This document shows positions 8,426 to 17,049 of a stretch of 64,000 nucleotides of DNA, in pieces. The position numbers and the translations under genes are program-made. This DNA comes from an uncultured Cellulomonas sp. (GTDB lineage Bacteria > Actinomycetota > Actinomycetes > Actinomycetales > Cellulomonadaceae): NCBI RefSeq assembly GCF_947494015.1, contig NZ_CANLTL010000012.1, positions 83,558-147,557 on the forward strand, given 5' to 3'. How positions within the stretch are numbered: position 1 is the stretch's first letter; the number at the start of each line of letters is the position of its first letter. The notes beneath the pieces are model-generated. The model searched no databases and was not told the origin of the DNA. It was given only the letters and a program-made list of their open reading frames with translations.

Positions 8426-9672
8426 CGGCGCCGGTCGACGTCGGGCCCGCGGCCCCGGGAGGGCAGGGCGGGGCCGGCGGGGAGCACCGTCCGGTGCCGG
8501 GCGCCACCGTGGTGGGTGACGGCACCACCACCCGGGACCGGACGCGGCGCCGCTGGCAGCGGTGGCGCTGGCCCGCGGTGGTCGCGCTGCTCGTCGTGCT
8601 GGTCGGGCTCGCTGCGGCGCTGCCGGAGCCGGCCCGCTCGACGGTGCCGCTCGCCCCCGACAACCCCCAGGACCTGGGCGCCCGGGCACTCGCCCAGATC
8701 CTGGAGCGGCAGGGCGTCGAGATCGAGTACGTGCGCCGCAGCGCCGAGGCGCTCGCGGAGGCCGAGCGCGGCGGGACGGTGCTCGTGACCGGCTCGACGC
8801 TGCTGACGATCGACCAGATCGAGGCGTTGGCGGCCCTGCCGAACGATCTCGTCCTGCTCGAGCCGGACCCCTCGATGCTGTTCGCGGCCACCGACGCAGC
8901 AGAGACGGCGGCGGTCGCCGGCCCCCCCGGCCTGCGGTCCGCGCAGTGCGACGACCGCGACGCCCTGGCCGCCGGTGCGGTGCGGGTCGGCGGGGGCGGC
9001 TACCTGGCCCTCACCGACGACGCGACCGTGTGCTTCCTCGGCGGCGCGCCGGGGGTCGGTGCGTACCTCGTCGTGGACGGTGACCGCCGGATCACCGCGC
9101 TCGCCGACGCCTCGCTGCTGACCAACGCCGAGCTGGCCGACATGGGCAACGCCGCACTCGCCGTGCGGATGCTCGGCCGCCAGGACCGGCTGGTCTGGTA
9201 CGTGCCGTCGATCGACGACTTCGGGACCGATGCCCTGGCCACCGGCCCCGCGCTCGGCGACCTCGTCCCGCCGTGGGCGGCGCTGCTCGGGCTGCAGGCA
9301 CTGGTCGTGGCGGCGGTCGCCGCCGTGTGGCGCGGACGCCGCCTGGGCCGCCTGGTGACCGAGCCGCTGCCGGTGACGGTGCGCGCGGCGGAGACGACCC
9401 GCGGCCGCGGCCGGCTGTACCGTCGGGCGCGGGCCTACGGCCACGCCTCCGCCGCCCTGCGCGCCGGCACCGCGAGCCGGGCGGCGACCCGCCTGGGCCT
9501 CCCCCGCTCCGCCGGTGCGCCGGCCGTGATCGATGCGCTGGCGCGCGCGACCGGCCGACCCACCGACGAGATCGCCGGGCTGCTGTACGGCCCACCCCCC
9601 ACCGACGACGCCGGCCTCACCCGGCTGGCACGCAGGCTCGACGACCTGGAGAGCGAGGTTCACCGACCGTGA
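8422..9672 (+). CDS. DUF4350 domain membrane protein
   Basis: This protein is 416 residues, starting at GTG 8422 and overlapping the DUF4129 stop. The 1057-residue track ORF is an upstream run-on. A Gly/Arg-rich leader is followed by a TM helix at about residues 49-70 (WPAVVALLVVLVGLAAALP). An extracytoplasmic DUF4350 region begins at PDNPQDLGARALAQILERQG and includes GGTVLVTGSTLLTIDQIEALA, a fold related to glutamine-amidotransferase-like domains. A second TM (WAALLGLQALVVAAVAAVW) is near residue 290, and a cytoplasmic helical tail ends the protein. The gene stop overlaps the GTG of the MoxR gene. It probably forms one functional unit with MoxR, DUF58 and DUF4129. Confidence 0.88.
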   Translation: MTAPVDVGPAAPGGQGGAGGEHRPVPGATVVGDGTTTRDRTRRRWQRWRWPAVVALLVVLVGLAAALPEPARSTVPLAPDNPQDLGARALAQILERQGVEIEYVRRSAEALAEAERGGTVLVTGSTLLTIDQIEALAALPNDLVLLEPDPSMLFAATDAAETAAVAGPPGLRSAQCDDRDALAAGAVRVGGGGYLALTDDATVCFLGGAPGVGAYLVVDGDRRITALADASLLTNAELADMGNAALAVRMLGRQDRLVWYVPSIDDFGTDALATGPALGDLVPPWAALLGLQALVVAAVAAVWRGRRLGRLVTEPLPVTVRAAETTRGRGRLYRRARAYGHASAALRAGTASRAATRLGLPRSAGAPAVIDALARATGRPTDEIAGLLYGPPPTDDAGLTRLARRLDDLESEVHRP

Positions 9673-10859
9673 CCGAGGCACACCCCACCGGATCCCATGT
9701 CCTGCGACCCGACGAGGAGCGCGGCGAGGCGCCGGCTCGGCCGCCGGTGCAGGGGCTCGAGCAGCCGGCGCACGAGCGGCCGGAGCAGCCGGCGGGGCAG
9801 CCGTCGGAGCAGCTCCCGCCGCCGATGCCCCCCTCCCCGGCACCCGCGCCGATGCCGGCGCCGACACCCGTGCCGTCCGCGGCGGACGCCGCCTCCGCGC
9901 CGGCGCCGTCGGCCGACCTGCGTGACCGGCTGGGCCTCGTGCGCGCGGAGGTCGCCAAGGCCGTCGTCGGGCAGGACGCCGCGGTGACCGGGCTGGTCAT
10001 CGCGCTGCTGTGCCGCGGGCACGTGCTCCTCGAGGGCGTGCCCGGGGTGGCCAAGACGCTCCTGGTGCGCACCCTGTCCGCCGCGCTGGACCTGGACACC
10101 AAGCGGGTCCAGTTCACCCCGGACCTCATGCCCGGCGACGTCACCGGCTCGCTGGTGTACGACGCCCGGACCGCGGAGTTCTCCTTCCGCGAGGGCCCGG
10201 TGTTCACGAACCTGCTGCTCGCCGACGAGATCAACCGCACGCCCCCCAAGACGCAGGCCTCCCTGCTGGAGGCCATGGAGGAGCGGCAGGTCAGCGTCGA
10301 CGGCGTCCCGCGGCCGCTGCCGGACCCGTTCCTGGTCATCGCGACGCAGAACCCGGTCGAGTACGAGGGCACCTACGCGCTGCCGGAGGCGCAGCTGGAC
10401 CGCTTCCTGCTCAAGCTCGTGCTGCCGTTGCCCGAGCGCGAGCAGGAGGTGGAGGTGCTGGCCCGGCACGCGGCCGGCTTCGACCCGCGCGACCTGCACG
10501 GCGCGGGGGTGCGTCCGGTCGCCGGCGCGGACGTGCTGTCCCGGGCCCGCGCGGAGGTCGCCCGGGTGCAGGTCGCCCGGGAGGTGCTCGGCTACGCCGT
10601 GGACGTGTGCCGGGCGACGCGTCAGTCGCCGTCGCTGTCCCTGGGCGTCTCTCCCCGCGGCGCGACCGCCCTGCTGGCCACCGCCCGCGCGTGGGCCTGG
10701 CTGTGCGGGCGCGGCTACGTGACGCCCGACGACGTCAAGGCCCTCGCCCACCCGACGCTGCGGCACCGGGTGCAGCTGCGCGCCGAGGCCGAGCTCGAGG
10801 GCGTCACGACGGAGAGCGTGCTGGACACCGTGCTCGCCGCCGTGCCGGTCCCCCGCTGA
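9669..10859 (+). CDS. MoxR family AAA+ ATPase
   Basis: MoxR proteins are AAA+ chaperone-like ATPases that act with von Willebrand factor A-type partners. This one is 396 residues; I start it at GTG 9669 (VTEAHPTGSH), overlapping the DUF4350 stop. Residues 1-80 are a Pro/Ala/Gln-rich extension beyond the usual length of about 320. The AAA+ core begins at LRDRLGLVRAEVAKAVVGQD. Walker A is GVPGVAKT and Walker B LLLADEINR. The sensor 1 region is IATQNPVEYEGTYALPEAQ, and a C-terminal lid ends with TPDDVKALAHPTLRHR. A DUF58 gene follows after 51 bp, the classic partner. Confidence 0.95.
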   Translation: MTEAHPTGSHVLRPDEERGEAPARPPVQGLEQPAHERPEQPAGQPSEQLPPPMPPSPAPAPMPAPTPVPSAADAASAPAPSADLRDRLGLVRAEVAKAVVGQDAAVTGLVIALLCRGHVLLEGVPGVAKTLLVRTLSAALDLDTKRVQFTPDLMPGDVTGSLVYDARTAEFSFREGPVFTNLLLADEINRTPPKTQASLLEAMEERQVSVDGVPRPLPDPFLVIATQNPVEYEGTYALPEAQLDRFLLKLVLPLPEREQEVEVLARHAAGFDPRDLHGAGVRPVAGADVLSRARAEVARVQVAREVLGYAVDVCRATRQSPSLSLGVSPRGATALLATARAWAWLCGRGYVTPDDVKALAHPTLRHRVQLRAEAELEGVTTESVLDTVLAAVPVPR

Positions 10860-10888
10860 CGCCCCGGCGCCGCCGAGATGGCTGCGAG

Positions 10889-10921
10889 GTCGCTCTGAGA
10901 TGACCCTGACATGGCTCTGAC
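10889..10921 (+). repeat. Three imperfect 11-bp units over the DUF58 start codon
   Basis: The units are GTCGCTCTGAG, ATGACCCTGAC and ATGGCTCTGAC. Each of the last two begins with ATG. The first of these opens a six-codon ORF (MTLTWL, stop at 10920) that overlaps the true DUF58 start at 10911 in a different frame. Confidence 0.7.
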
Positions 10922-12203
10922 CTGGCGCGCGGTGGCCCTGACCGCGGTCGGTGCCGTCCCGGTGCTGCTGGTGCCGGTGCCCGGGACCGTGCTGCTCTGG
11001 GCGCTGCTCGTGGTCGCCCTGTGCGCACTGGACGTGGCCCTGGCGGCGTCCCCGCGGCTCGTCGCCGTCTCCCGTGCGTTGCCGGCCTCGGTCCGGCTCA
11101 CCGAGCAGACCCGCTCGGTGCTCACCGTGACCAACACCAGCTCGCGGCGGCTGCGCGCACTGGTCCGCGACGCGTGGCAGCCGTCCGCGGGCGCGCAGGG
11201 GAACCGGCACGCGGTCGACCTGCCGCCGGCCGAGTCCCGGCGCCTGGTCACCGTGCTGGTGCCCACCCGGCGCGGTGACCGGCTCGCCGACCTGGTGACG
11301 ATCCGCTCGTTCGGCCCGCTCGGGCTCGCCGCCCGGCAGGCGTCCGTCGCGGTCCCGGCCGTGCTGCGCGTGCTGCCCGAGTTCGCCTCCCGCCGTCACC
11401 TGCCCAGCCGGCTGGCCCGGTTGCGCGAGCTGGACGGGCGCGCCGCCGTGCAGGTGCGGGGGCAGGGCACGGAGTTCGACTCCCTGCGCGAGTACGTCGT
11501 CGGCGACGACGTCCGGTCCATCGACTGGCGCGCCACCGCCCGGCGCTCCGAGGTGGTGGTCCGCACCTGGCGACCGGAGCGGGACCGGCGGGTGCTGCTC
11601 GTGGTGGACACATCCCGCACCTCCGCCGCCCGCATCGGCGAGGCACCGCGGCTGGACGCGTCCATCGAGGCGGCGCTGCTGCTGGCGGCGCTGGCCGGAC
11701 GGGCCGGGGACCGCGTCGAGCTGGTGGCGTTCGACCGCCGCGTGCGCGCGCGGGTCGCCGGGGCGCACGGCAGCCGGCTGATGCCGGCGCTGGCCGACGC
11801 CCTCGCCCCGCTCGAGCCGGCTCTGGTCGAGACGGACTGGCCGGGTGTGGTCCGCGAGGTCCGGGCGCGGCTGTCGCAGCGGTCCCTGGTCGTGCTGCTG
11901 TCGGCGCTCGAGCCGGCGACCGTGGAGTCCGGGCTGCTCGGCGTGATCGGCGGGCTGACCCGCGACCACACCGTGGTGCTCGCGTCCGTGCGTGACCCGG
12001 AGTCGGACGGCCTGCGGTCGGGCCGCACCAGCGCGGCGGAGGTCTTCGACGCCGCCGCGGCCGAGCGGGCCCAGCTCGAGCGGTCCGCGGCGGGTGGGCG
12101 GCTGCGCCAGCGCGGCGCCGAGGTGGTCGACGCCCTGCCGGACGACCTCGCTCCCTTGCTGGCCGACACCTACCTCGCGCTCAAGGCGGCCGGCCGGCTC
12201 TGA
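10911..12203 (+). CDS. DUF58 domain protein, MoxR partner
   Basis: This 430-residue protein has two N-terminal TM helices (about residues 5-42). The DUF58 signature follows: GTEFDSLREYVVGDDVRSIDWRATAR. A vWA-like domain starts at RRVLLVVDTSRTS, with a MIDAS-like DxSxx motif. The pair MoxR plus DUF58 is widely conserved and is thought to mediate assembly or quality control of membrane or cell-wall complexes; the substrate here is unknown. The ATG at 10911 is the last unit of an 11-bp imperfect tandem duplication, so a second ATG lies 11 bp upstream in another frame (MTLTWL then stop). No strong Shine-Dalgarno site is seen. Confidence 0.92.
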   Translation: MALTWRAVALTAVGAVPVLLVPVPGTVLLWALLVVALCALDVALAASPRLVAVSRALPASVRLTEQTRSVLTVTNTSSRRLRALVRDAWQPSAGAQGNRHAVDLPPAESRRLVTVLVPTRRGDRLADLVTIRSFGPLGLAARQASVAVPAVLRVLPEFASRRHLPSRLARLRELDGRAAVQVRGQGTEFDSLREYVVGDDVRSIDWRATARRSEVVVRTWRPERDRRVLLVVDTSRTSAARIGEAPRLDASIEAALLLAALAGRAGDRVELVAFDRRVRARVAGAHGSRLMPALADALAPLEPALVETDWPGVVREVRARLSQRSLVVLLSALEPATVESGLLGVIGGLTRDHTVVLASVRDPESDGLRSGRTSAAEVFDAAAAERAQLERSAAGGRLRQRGAEVVDALPDDLAPLLADTYLALKAAGRL

Positions 12204-12273
12204 CCGGGCGACGGCCCGCGCACGCGTGGACGCCCTCCTTGTGGCGGGGTCCCGGGCGCGCGACCATCGACCC

Positions 12274-12876
12274 ATGCCCCGACGCGCAGCGGCCGACGAC
12301 GCCCGGGTGGCGGCCCTCGCCGCCAGCCGCGCCCTGCTCACGGTGACCGCCGTCGCGGTCGCGGCCGGGGCGCTGGTCGCCGCGTGCGCACCGTCGACCA
12401 CGGGCCGCCGCGGGGCCGGTGCGCACCGCACGCCCGCACCCCGGGCACGGGTCGACGCCGCCCTGCGCGAGGCCGGTGCGAGCGGCCTCGGCGTCGCCGT
12501 GTGGGTGCCGAACGGGCTGTGGCTGGACGGTGACCCGGGCGCGGAGCCGTTCGTCCGAGCCCTGGAGTGGGTCGCGACCACCGGACCGTCGGCCGCGCCG
12601 TCGGGCACCGTGACCGTGCGCCAGGACGCGGCCGGCGACGGGGCGGTGCGCGTGGTGGTGACCGACGACGACGCGGAGCTGGCCGCGGCGCTGGCCACCC
12701 TGGCGGACGCCGACACGCTCGTCCGCGACCGTGCCGGCTGGCTCGTCGTCACCGGCAGCAGCGTCCGCCCCCTGCTCGCCGGGGACCGGGCCGGCCTGCC
12801 CGGCACGTTCACCGTCGCGCAGCTGCGCGACCGGCTCGCCGCCCGCGCCCCGGGCGGCGAGCCGGTCGGCAGCTGA
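12274..12876 (+). CDS. Small putative lipoprotein of unknown function
   Basis: This 200-residue protein starts at ATG 12274 (MPRRAAADDARV); the longer track ORF begins inside the DUF58 gene. The N-terminus has basic residues and then a hydrophobic stretch (ALLTVTAVAVAAGALVAAC), with a plausible lipobox ending at Cys38 (VAAC). The rest has mixed alpha/beta character, with GLGVAVWVPNGLWL and a repeated Asp/Thr-rich strand (VRVVVTDDDAELAAALATL). I do not recognise the family. It follows DUF58 after 70 bp and precedes another small envelope gene, so an envelope role is suggested by context only. The codon pattern resembles its neighbours. Confidence 0.6.
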   Translation: MPRRAAADDARVAALAASRALLTVTAVAVAAGALVAACAPSTTGRRGAGAHRTPAPRARVDAALREAGASGLGVAVWVPNGLWLDGDPGAEPFVRALEWVATTGPSAAPSGTVTVRQDAAGDGAVRVVVTDDDAELAAALATLADADTLVRDRAGWLVVTGSSVRPLLAGDRAGLPGTFTVAQLRDRLAARAPGGEPVGS

Positions 12877-12904
12877 CCACGGGGGCAGCCGGTACGGTCA
12901 CGGC

Positions 12905-13516
12905 ATGACCCAGGGCCCCGACGCAGCCGCGCGCCCGCCCGGCGGACCGCGGGTGCCGCGGGCGGACCGGCCACCGGCCGCGCCCCCGCGCCCCGCACTG
13001 GACGGCGAGGGCTTCGCCGCCGCGATGGAGCTCGGCGGGCCGCCGCCCGCCCTGGTCACGGCGGTCCTGCTCTGGCTCGCCGGCAGCGCCGCCGCGCTCG
13101 TCGCCGTCGCAGCGCTGTGGATGCAGCGGGCGGCGGTCCAGGGGCGGCTGGCCGCGGTCGCCGTCGAGCAGGACCCGTCGGTCGCCGCCGACGTCGTCGC
13201 CGAGAGCGTCCGGTACGCGTTCGCCGCCGCTGCCGGCGGGGTCGCGCTGGTCGCCGTCGTCCATGCGGCCCTCGCGCTGCTGCTGCGCCGGGGACGGTCC
13301 TGGGCGCGACCGGCTCTGGTGGTCGCCGGTGCACTGGGCGTCGCGGTGGCCGTCGCGGTGCAGGAACTCGCCGCGGCCCCGGACCGTGCCCTGCTCGCCG
13401 ACCCCGTGCGGGTCGCGCTGCTGGTCCACGCCGGGCTCGTCGTGGCGGCGCTCGGCGCGATGCTCACCCCGAGCGCGGGACGGTGGCTCAGGCGCGCCCG
13501 GGCGCTGCGACGCTGA
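12905..13516 (+). CDS. Small four-helix membrane protein of unknown function
   Basis: This 203-residue protein starts at ATG 12905. Residues 1-40 are Pro/Arg-rich. Four hydrophobic segments follow (ALVTAVLLWLAGSAAALVAVAAL, AFAAAAGGVALVAVVHAALALLL, ALVVAGALGVAVAVAV, ALLVHAGLVVAALGAMLT). The C-terminus is basic and cytoplasmic. No family is recognised. TACGGT sits 6 nt before the ATG, so it may be made from a leaderless transcript of its own. Its 3' end overlaps the convergent dynamin-type gene by 29 bp (13488-13516). Confidence 0.7.
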   Translation: MTQGPDAAARPPGGPRVPRADRPPAAPPRPALDGEGFAAAMELGGPPPALVTAVLLWLAGSAAALVAVAALWMQRAAVQGRLAAVAVEQDPSVAADVVAESVRYAFAAAAGGVALVAVVHAALALLLRRGRSWARPALVVAGALGVAVAVAVQELAAAPDRALLADPVRVALLVHAGLVVAALGAMLTPSAGRWLRRARALRR

Positions 13517-15038
13517 CGGGCTCGAGCAGCGCCTCGCACGTGCGCACCACCAGCCGGCAGGCCCGACGCGTCTCGCGGTCGGCCAGCGGGTGCCGGCCCC
13601 GCTCCAGCCACTCCTCGCGCGCCCGTCGGGCGGCCTCGGCCACGCGGTCGGGTTCGGCGTCGGGGGGCAGCGCCAGCCGGTCGGTCGGCCGGTCGCCCTG
13701 GGCCCCGAGCAACCGCTCCGCCGCGGCCAGGGCGTCGGCGGGCAGCGCGAGGCCCGGGGTCCGCAGCGCCCTCAGCAGCTCGAGCTCGCGCACACCGTGC
13801 CCGGCCAGCGTCAGCCGCTCGCACTCGGCCGCCAGCTCGCGTCCCCCCGGGACGGGGTGCTCGTCCAGCAGCCGGGTCAGGGCCAGCACCGCGCCCTGGG
13901 CCCGCAGGACGTCCCGCCGCGCGGTCAGCTGGGCGTCGAGCACCCGGCGCAGCTCGGTCAGCCCGCTGCGGCGCTCGAGCTCGCCCGCCAGCACCGGCGC
14001 GGGCAGGTCCTGGGTGCGCAGCAGGGTGAGCGCGAGCCGGACGCCGAACAGCCCGAACCGGGACAGCAGCGCGGCCCGCGCCGCGGCCGGCACGGGCAGG
14101 TCGAGGGACGGCCGCCGGAACCGGTCGACCGACAGCAGCAGCCCGTCGGTCACCGTCCGGTCCAGCCGGGCCAGCGCGCGCAGGTCGGCGACCTCGTCCT
14201 CGCGCAGCGTCTGCCCGGTCACGGCGAGCAGCCCGGCGACCGGTACCACGGTCTGCACCAGCGGTCGCAACGACGCCTCCCCGCGGTACCGCTCGGCCAC
14301 ACGCCCGGAGGCGATCATCGCGTCGATCCGGCCCACCCCGACCTCGTCCGCGCGGGACAGCACGGCGACGGTCCCCGGCGCCGCCCCGCGTGCCCCGCGG
14401 CCGGCGCCGAACGACTCCAGGAACCGGACGTCGGTCGCGTGCAGGTGTCTGAGCAGGTAGACCACCGCGTCGACCACGGGCTCGCCGTCGGCCGGCTCGC
14501 CGTCGTCGCCGGTGAGGAACGCCCGGGTCCGCTCGGAGACGTCACGGGAGAGCGAGTCCAGCCCGGGGGTGTCCACCAGCGTCGTGCGCCGCAGGCCCGG
14601 TGCCGGCCACCCCACCTCGATCCGGTCGATCTGCGGCGCCGGTCGCCCGCGCAGGTCGATCTCCAGCCCGCCGGGTCCGCGCCGCGGCGGGCTGGACCAG
14701 GGGGCGCCGTCGACCGGGTGCACGGTGACCGACGGCGTCCGGGTCCACCGGTACCAGGTCAGCACCCGGGTGCACTCGGCGTGGTCGCTGGCGGCGAGCT
14801 CCACGCCGAGCAGCGCGTTGAGCAGGGTCGACTTGCCGGCCTTGAGCTTGCCGGCCAGCGCGACCCGCAGCGGTGCGTCGAGGCCGGCGAGCCGACGCTC
14901 GAGCGTGCCGACCGCCTCGGCGGCACCGGCGCCGGGTGCGGCGGCGTAGGCCGCCACCGCCCGGTCCAGCAGGTGGCGGACCTCCACGACGGCGCGGGGG
15001 CCGGGGCTCTGCTGCGCGGGCTCGTCCGCTCCGCTCAC
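13488..15038 (-). CDS. Dynamin-family GTPase, IniC-like position
   Basis: This 516-residue protein starts at GTG 15038 (VSGADEPAQQ), overlapping the upstream dynamin-type gene stop (GTGA); the 751-residue track ORF is a run-on. The GTPase motifs are G1 VALAGKLKAGKSTLLNAL, G3 TTLVDTPGLDSL and G4 VLSRADEVG (S-R-A-D in place of T/NKxD). The remainder is helical, and I see no hydrophobic membrane-paddle segment, unlike the upstream partner. The pair mirrors mycobacterial IniA/IniC, dynamin-like proteins of the isoniazid-inducible iniBAC operon that are linked to membrane maintenance under cell-wall stress. Heteromeric work with the gene at 15035 is inferred. The C-terminus overlaps a convergent gene. 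Confidence 0.85.
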   Translation of the reverse strand: MSGADEPAQQSPGPRAVVEVRHLLDRAVAAYAAAPGAGAAEAVGTLERRLAGLDAPLRVALAGKLKAGKSTLLNALLGVELAASDHAECTRVLTWYRWTRTPSVTVHPVDGAPWSSPPRRGPGGLEIDLRGRPAPQIDRIEVGWPAPGLRRTTLVDTPGLDSLSRDVSERTRAFLTGDDGEPADGEPVVDAVVYLLRHLHATDVRFLESFGAGRGARGAAPGTVAVLSRADEVGVGRIDAMIASGRVAERYRGEASLRPLVQTVVPVAGLLAVTGQTLREDEVADLRALARLDRTVTDGLLLSVDRFRRPSLDLPVPAAARAALLSRFGLFGVRLALTLLRTQDLPAPVLAGELERRSGLTELRRVLDAQLTARRDVLRAQGAVLALTRLLDEHPVPGGRELAAECERLTLAGHGVRELELLRALRTPGLALPADALAAAERLLGAQGDRPTDRLALPPDAEPDRVAEAARRAREEWLERGRHPLADRETRRACRLVVRTCEALLEPVSVAAPGRA

Positions 15039-16888
15039 GCCGGCACCCCCACGCGGGTGGCCGGGGCGTCGACCAGCCGCGCCGCGGCGGCCCGGACGCC
15101 CTCGATGCGGGCCACCGTCGCGCGGACGTGCGCGGCACGCTCGGCGCGGTCCGCCTCGCCCGCCTTGGCGGCCTCGCGCGCGGTGCGCACCGAGTCGTCC
15201 AGCGACCGGTACAGCTCGTCCGCCGTCGTCGTGAAGTGGTCCCGCAGGACCCGCTGCATCGTGCGCAGGCGGTCCTTGGAGTCCTTGCTCACCTGGAAGA
15301 TCACCTCGTCGACGTGCCGGCGCACGGCCGCCTTGGCCTCGGCCTGGCGGCGCTTGACCCGGGCCCGGTGGTCGTCCCGGTACGCCTTGCCGCCCATGAT
15401 GACGCCGATGCCGACGGAGAACGGGTTGATGATCGACATCCCGAGGGTGACCGCCGTGACCATCCCGAACATCAGGATCCCGCCGTAGGACCCGCGCAGG
15501 GCGATCAGCGTCTTCTGCGTCGGCCCGACGCGCTCGACCTCGACCCGCTCCAGGCGCGCGACCAGCTCGAGCACCTCGTCGCTGTCGCCGCGGAGCAGCT
15601 CGGGCAGGGCCACGGTGCCGTCCCGGTCGAAGTGCTGGGCGACCTGCCCCGCGAGCCACTGGGCCCGCTCGTGCGCCCACACGAAGTTGGCGGCCACCGC
15701 GGAGGCGATCCGCTGGACCAGCCAGCCGTCGAACTCGTCCCACACGACCCCGGGGTCAGCGGTGTCGACCGCCTCCTCGGCCTCCCGGGTGATCTTGCGC
15801 AGCCGGTCGCGCAGGTCGTACTCGACGTCCGCGGCCAGATCGGTCACCCCGTCGCCCAGCGTCTGCTGCCATCGCGCGGAGCGGCGCCGCAGCTCTCCCG
15901 TGGTCTCGCGCGCGGCCACCAGCTCCTCGATCATCGCGGCGCTGCCGGCGGGGTCCTCCAGGGCGCTGAGCTCGGCCCGGGCGGACATGGCCAGGTGGTC
16001 GGTGACCGCCAGGACGTCGTGCGTGGTCGACCGGCGCGCCAGCGTGCCGGCCCGGCCGACGACGTCCTCACGCAGGTACGACACGAGCTCGGGGAAGCCG
16101 GACTCCCCGTGCAGGTCGGCGTCGCGGGTGCGCGCGGCGTGCAGCCGCAGCGCGGACGACACCGGCATGAGCCGCACCCGCGCCCCCGCCGCCTCCAGGT
16201 GCCCGCGGTCGAGGTCGGCGACCTGCCGCCACTGCGGGTACAGGTCCGTCTTGGTCAGCACGCAGGCGACGGTGGGGCACAACCGCATGGCGTGGTCGAG
16301 GAACTCCAGCTCGGGCTCGGAGTACTCCTGGGCGGCGTCCGACACCAGCAGCACCGCGTCGGCGGTCGGCAGGGCCGCCATCGTGTTCGCGGCATGGGTC
16401 GACCCGAGGCCGCCCACGCCCGGGGTGTCGACGAGCACCAGCCCGTCGGCGAGCAGGCTGCGCGGCAGGGTCACCTCGGCGTGCGAGAGCCGGCGGGCGT
16501 TGCCGGGGTTGCCGAGCTCGGACACGTGCTCGGCCAACGACTCCAGCGGGACCGGCACCCGGGTGGCCGACGCCGTCGCGGCGGCACCGGAGCCGTCGTC
16601 CGGCAGGTCGGGGGGCGCCAGGACGAGTGTGGCGGACGGCACGTCACCGTGCGCGACCACGGTCGGCACCGAGGTCGCGACGTCGTCGTCGACCGGGCAC
16701 ACCGGCGCGTTGACCAAGGCGTTCACGAGCTGGCTCTTGCCCTGCTTGAACTCCCCCACCACGAGCACCCGGACGTGCGGGTCCCGCAGGCGGCGTCGGG
16801 CCGCCTCCAGGCGAGCCATGAGGTCGGGGCGTCCCGAGTCGGCCGTCACCTCGACGGCACGGTCGAGCAGGTCGGCAAGTGGTTCCAC
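15035..16888 (-). CDS. Dynamin-family GTPase with membrane hairpin, IniA-like
   Basis: I start this at GTG 16888 (VEPLADLLDRAVEVT), with GGAG about 9 nt upstream; the track adds 38 unlikely residues. The protein is 617 residues. G1 is VLVVGEFKQGKSQLVNAL, G3 LVLVDTPGVGGLG and G4 CVLTKTDLYPQW. A hydrophobic pair of segments near residues 470-505 (GGILMFGMVTAVTLGMSIINPFSVGIGVIMGG) resembles the membrane-inserting paddle of bacterial dynamin-like proteins. Long helices with heptad-like patterns flank it. This agrees with IniA, which is about 640 residues. It follows the IniB-like gene after 161 bp containing two hairpins, so expression relative to IniB may be reduced. Confidence 0.9.
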   Translation of the reverse strand: MEPLADLLDRAVEVTADSGRPDLMARLEAARRRLRDPHVRVLVVGEFKQGKSQLVNALVNAPVCPVDDDVATSVPTVVAHGDVPSATLVLAPPDLPDDGSGAAATASATRVPVPLESLAEHVSELGNPGNARRLSHAEVTLPRSLLADGLVLVDTPGVGGLGSTHAANTMAALPTADAVLLVSDAAQEYSEPELEFLDHAMRLCPTVACVLTKTDLYPQWRQVADLDRGHLEAAGARVRLMPVSSALRLHAARTRDADLHGESGFPELVSYLREDVVGRAGTLARRSTTHDVLAVTDHLAMSARAELSALEDPAGSAAMIEELVAARETTGELRRRSARWQQTLGDGVTDLAADVEYDLRDRLRKITREAEEAVDTADPGVVWDEFDGWLVQRIASAVAANFVWAHERAQWLAGQVAQHFDRDGTVALPELLRGDSDEVLELVARLERVEVERVGPTQKTLIALRGSYGGILMFGMVTAVTLGMSIINPFSVGIGVIMGGKAYRDDHRARVKRRQAEAKAAVRRHVDEVIFQVSKDSKDRLRTMQRVLRDHFTTTADELYRSLDDSVRTAREAAKAGEADRAERAAHVRATVARIEGVRAAAARLVDAPATRVGVPA

Positions 16889-16930
16889 GCGGCAGCTCCA
16901 GGGGTCGCACCGAGTAACCCATCGCGTGGG

Positions 16931-16971
16931 CAGGTCCCGCAACACCGGCGCGCCAGGTGGTGCGGGACCTG
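16931..16971 (-). other. Imperfect 16-bp hairpin between IniB-like and IniA-like genes
   Basis: The left arm is 16931-16946 (CAGGTCCCGCAACACC) and the right arm 16956-16971 (GGTGGTGCGGGACCTG), with a 9-nt spacer. 15 of 16 positions pair. It is in the untranslated gap 43 nt before the GTG of the IniA-like gene. It could stabilise processed mRNA or act together with the hairpin at 17003. Confidence 0.8.
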
Positions 16972-17002
16972 TCCCGCGGACGTGGGCCGCGGACCGGCGC
17001 AC

Positions 17003-17041
17003 GGCGGGCCGCGTCGCGCTCGTGGCGCGACGCGGCCCGCC
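17003..17041 (-). terminator. Perfect 17-bp hairpin just after the IniB-like gene
   Basis: The arms GGCGGGCCGCGTCGCGC (17003-17019) and its exact complement (17025-17041) flank a 5-nt loop. The stem begins 8 nt after the IniB-like stop codon. There is no U-tract, which is usual for GC-rich actinobacterial terminators. Because the dynamin-type genes follow on the same strand, it would act as a partial terminator or 3'-end stabiliser, giving more iniB-like mRNA than dynamin mRNA. Confidence 0.75.
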
Positions 17042-17049
17042 TGGGTCGG

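Noticed and set aside
9660-12998. Minus-strand ORF of 1112 residues opposite MoxR and DUF58
   Set aside because: The plus strand carries clear MoxR and DUF58 motifs; the minus frame is a shadow.
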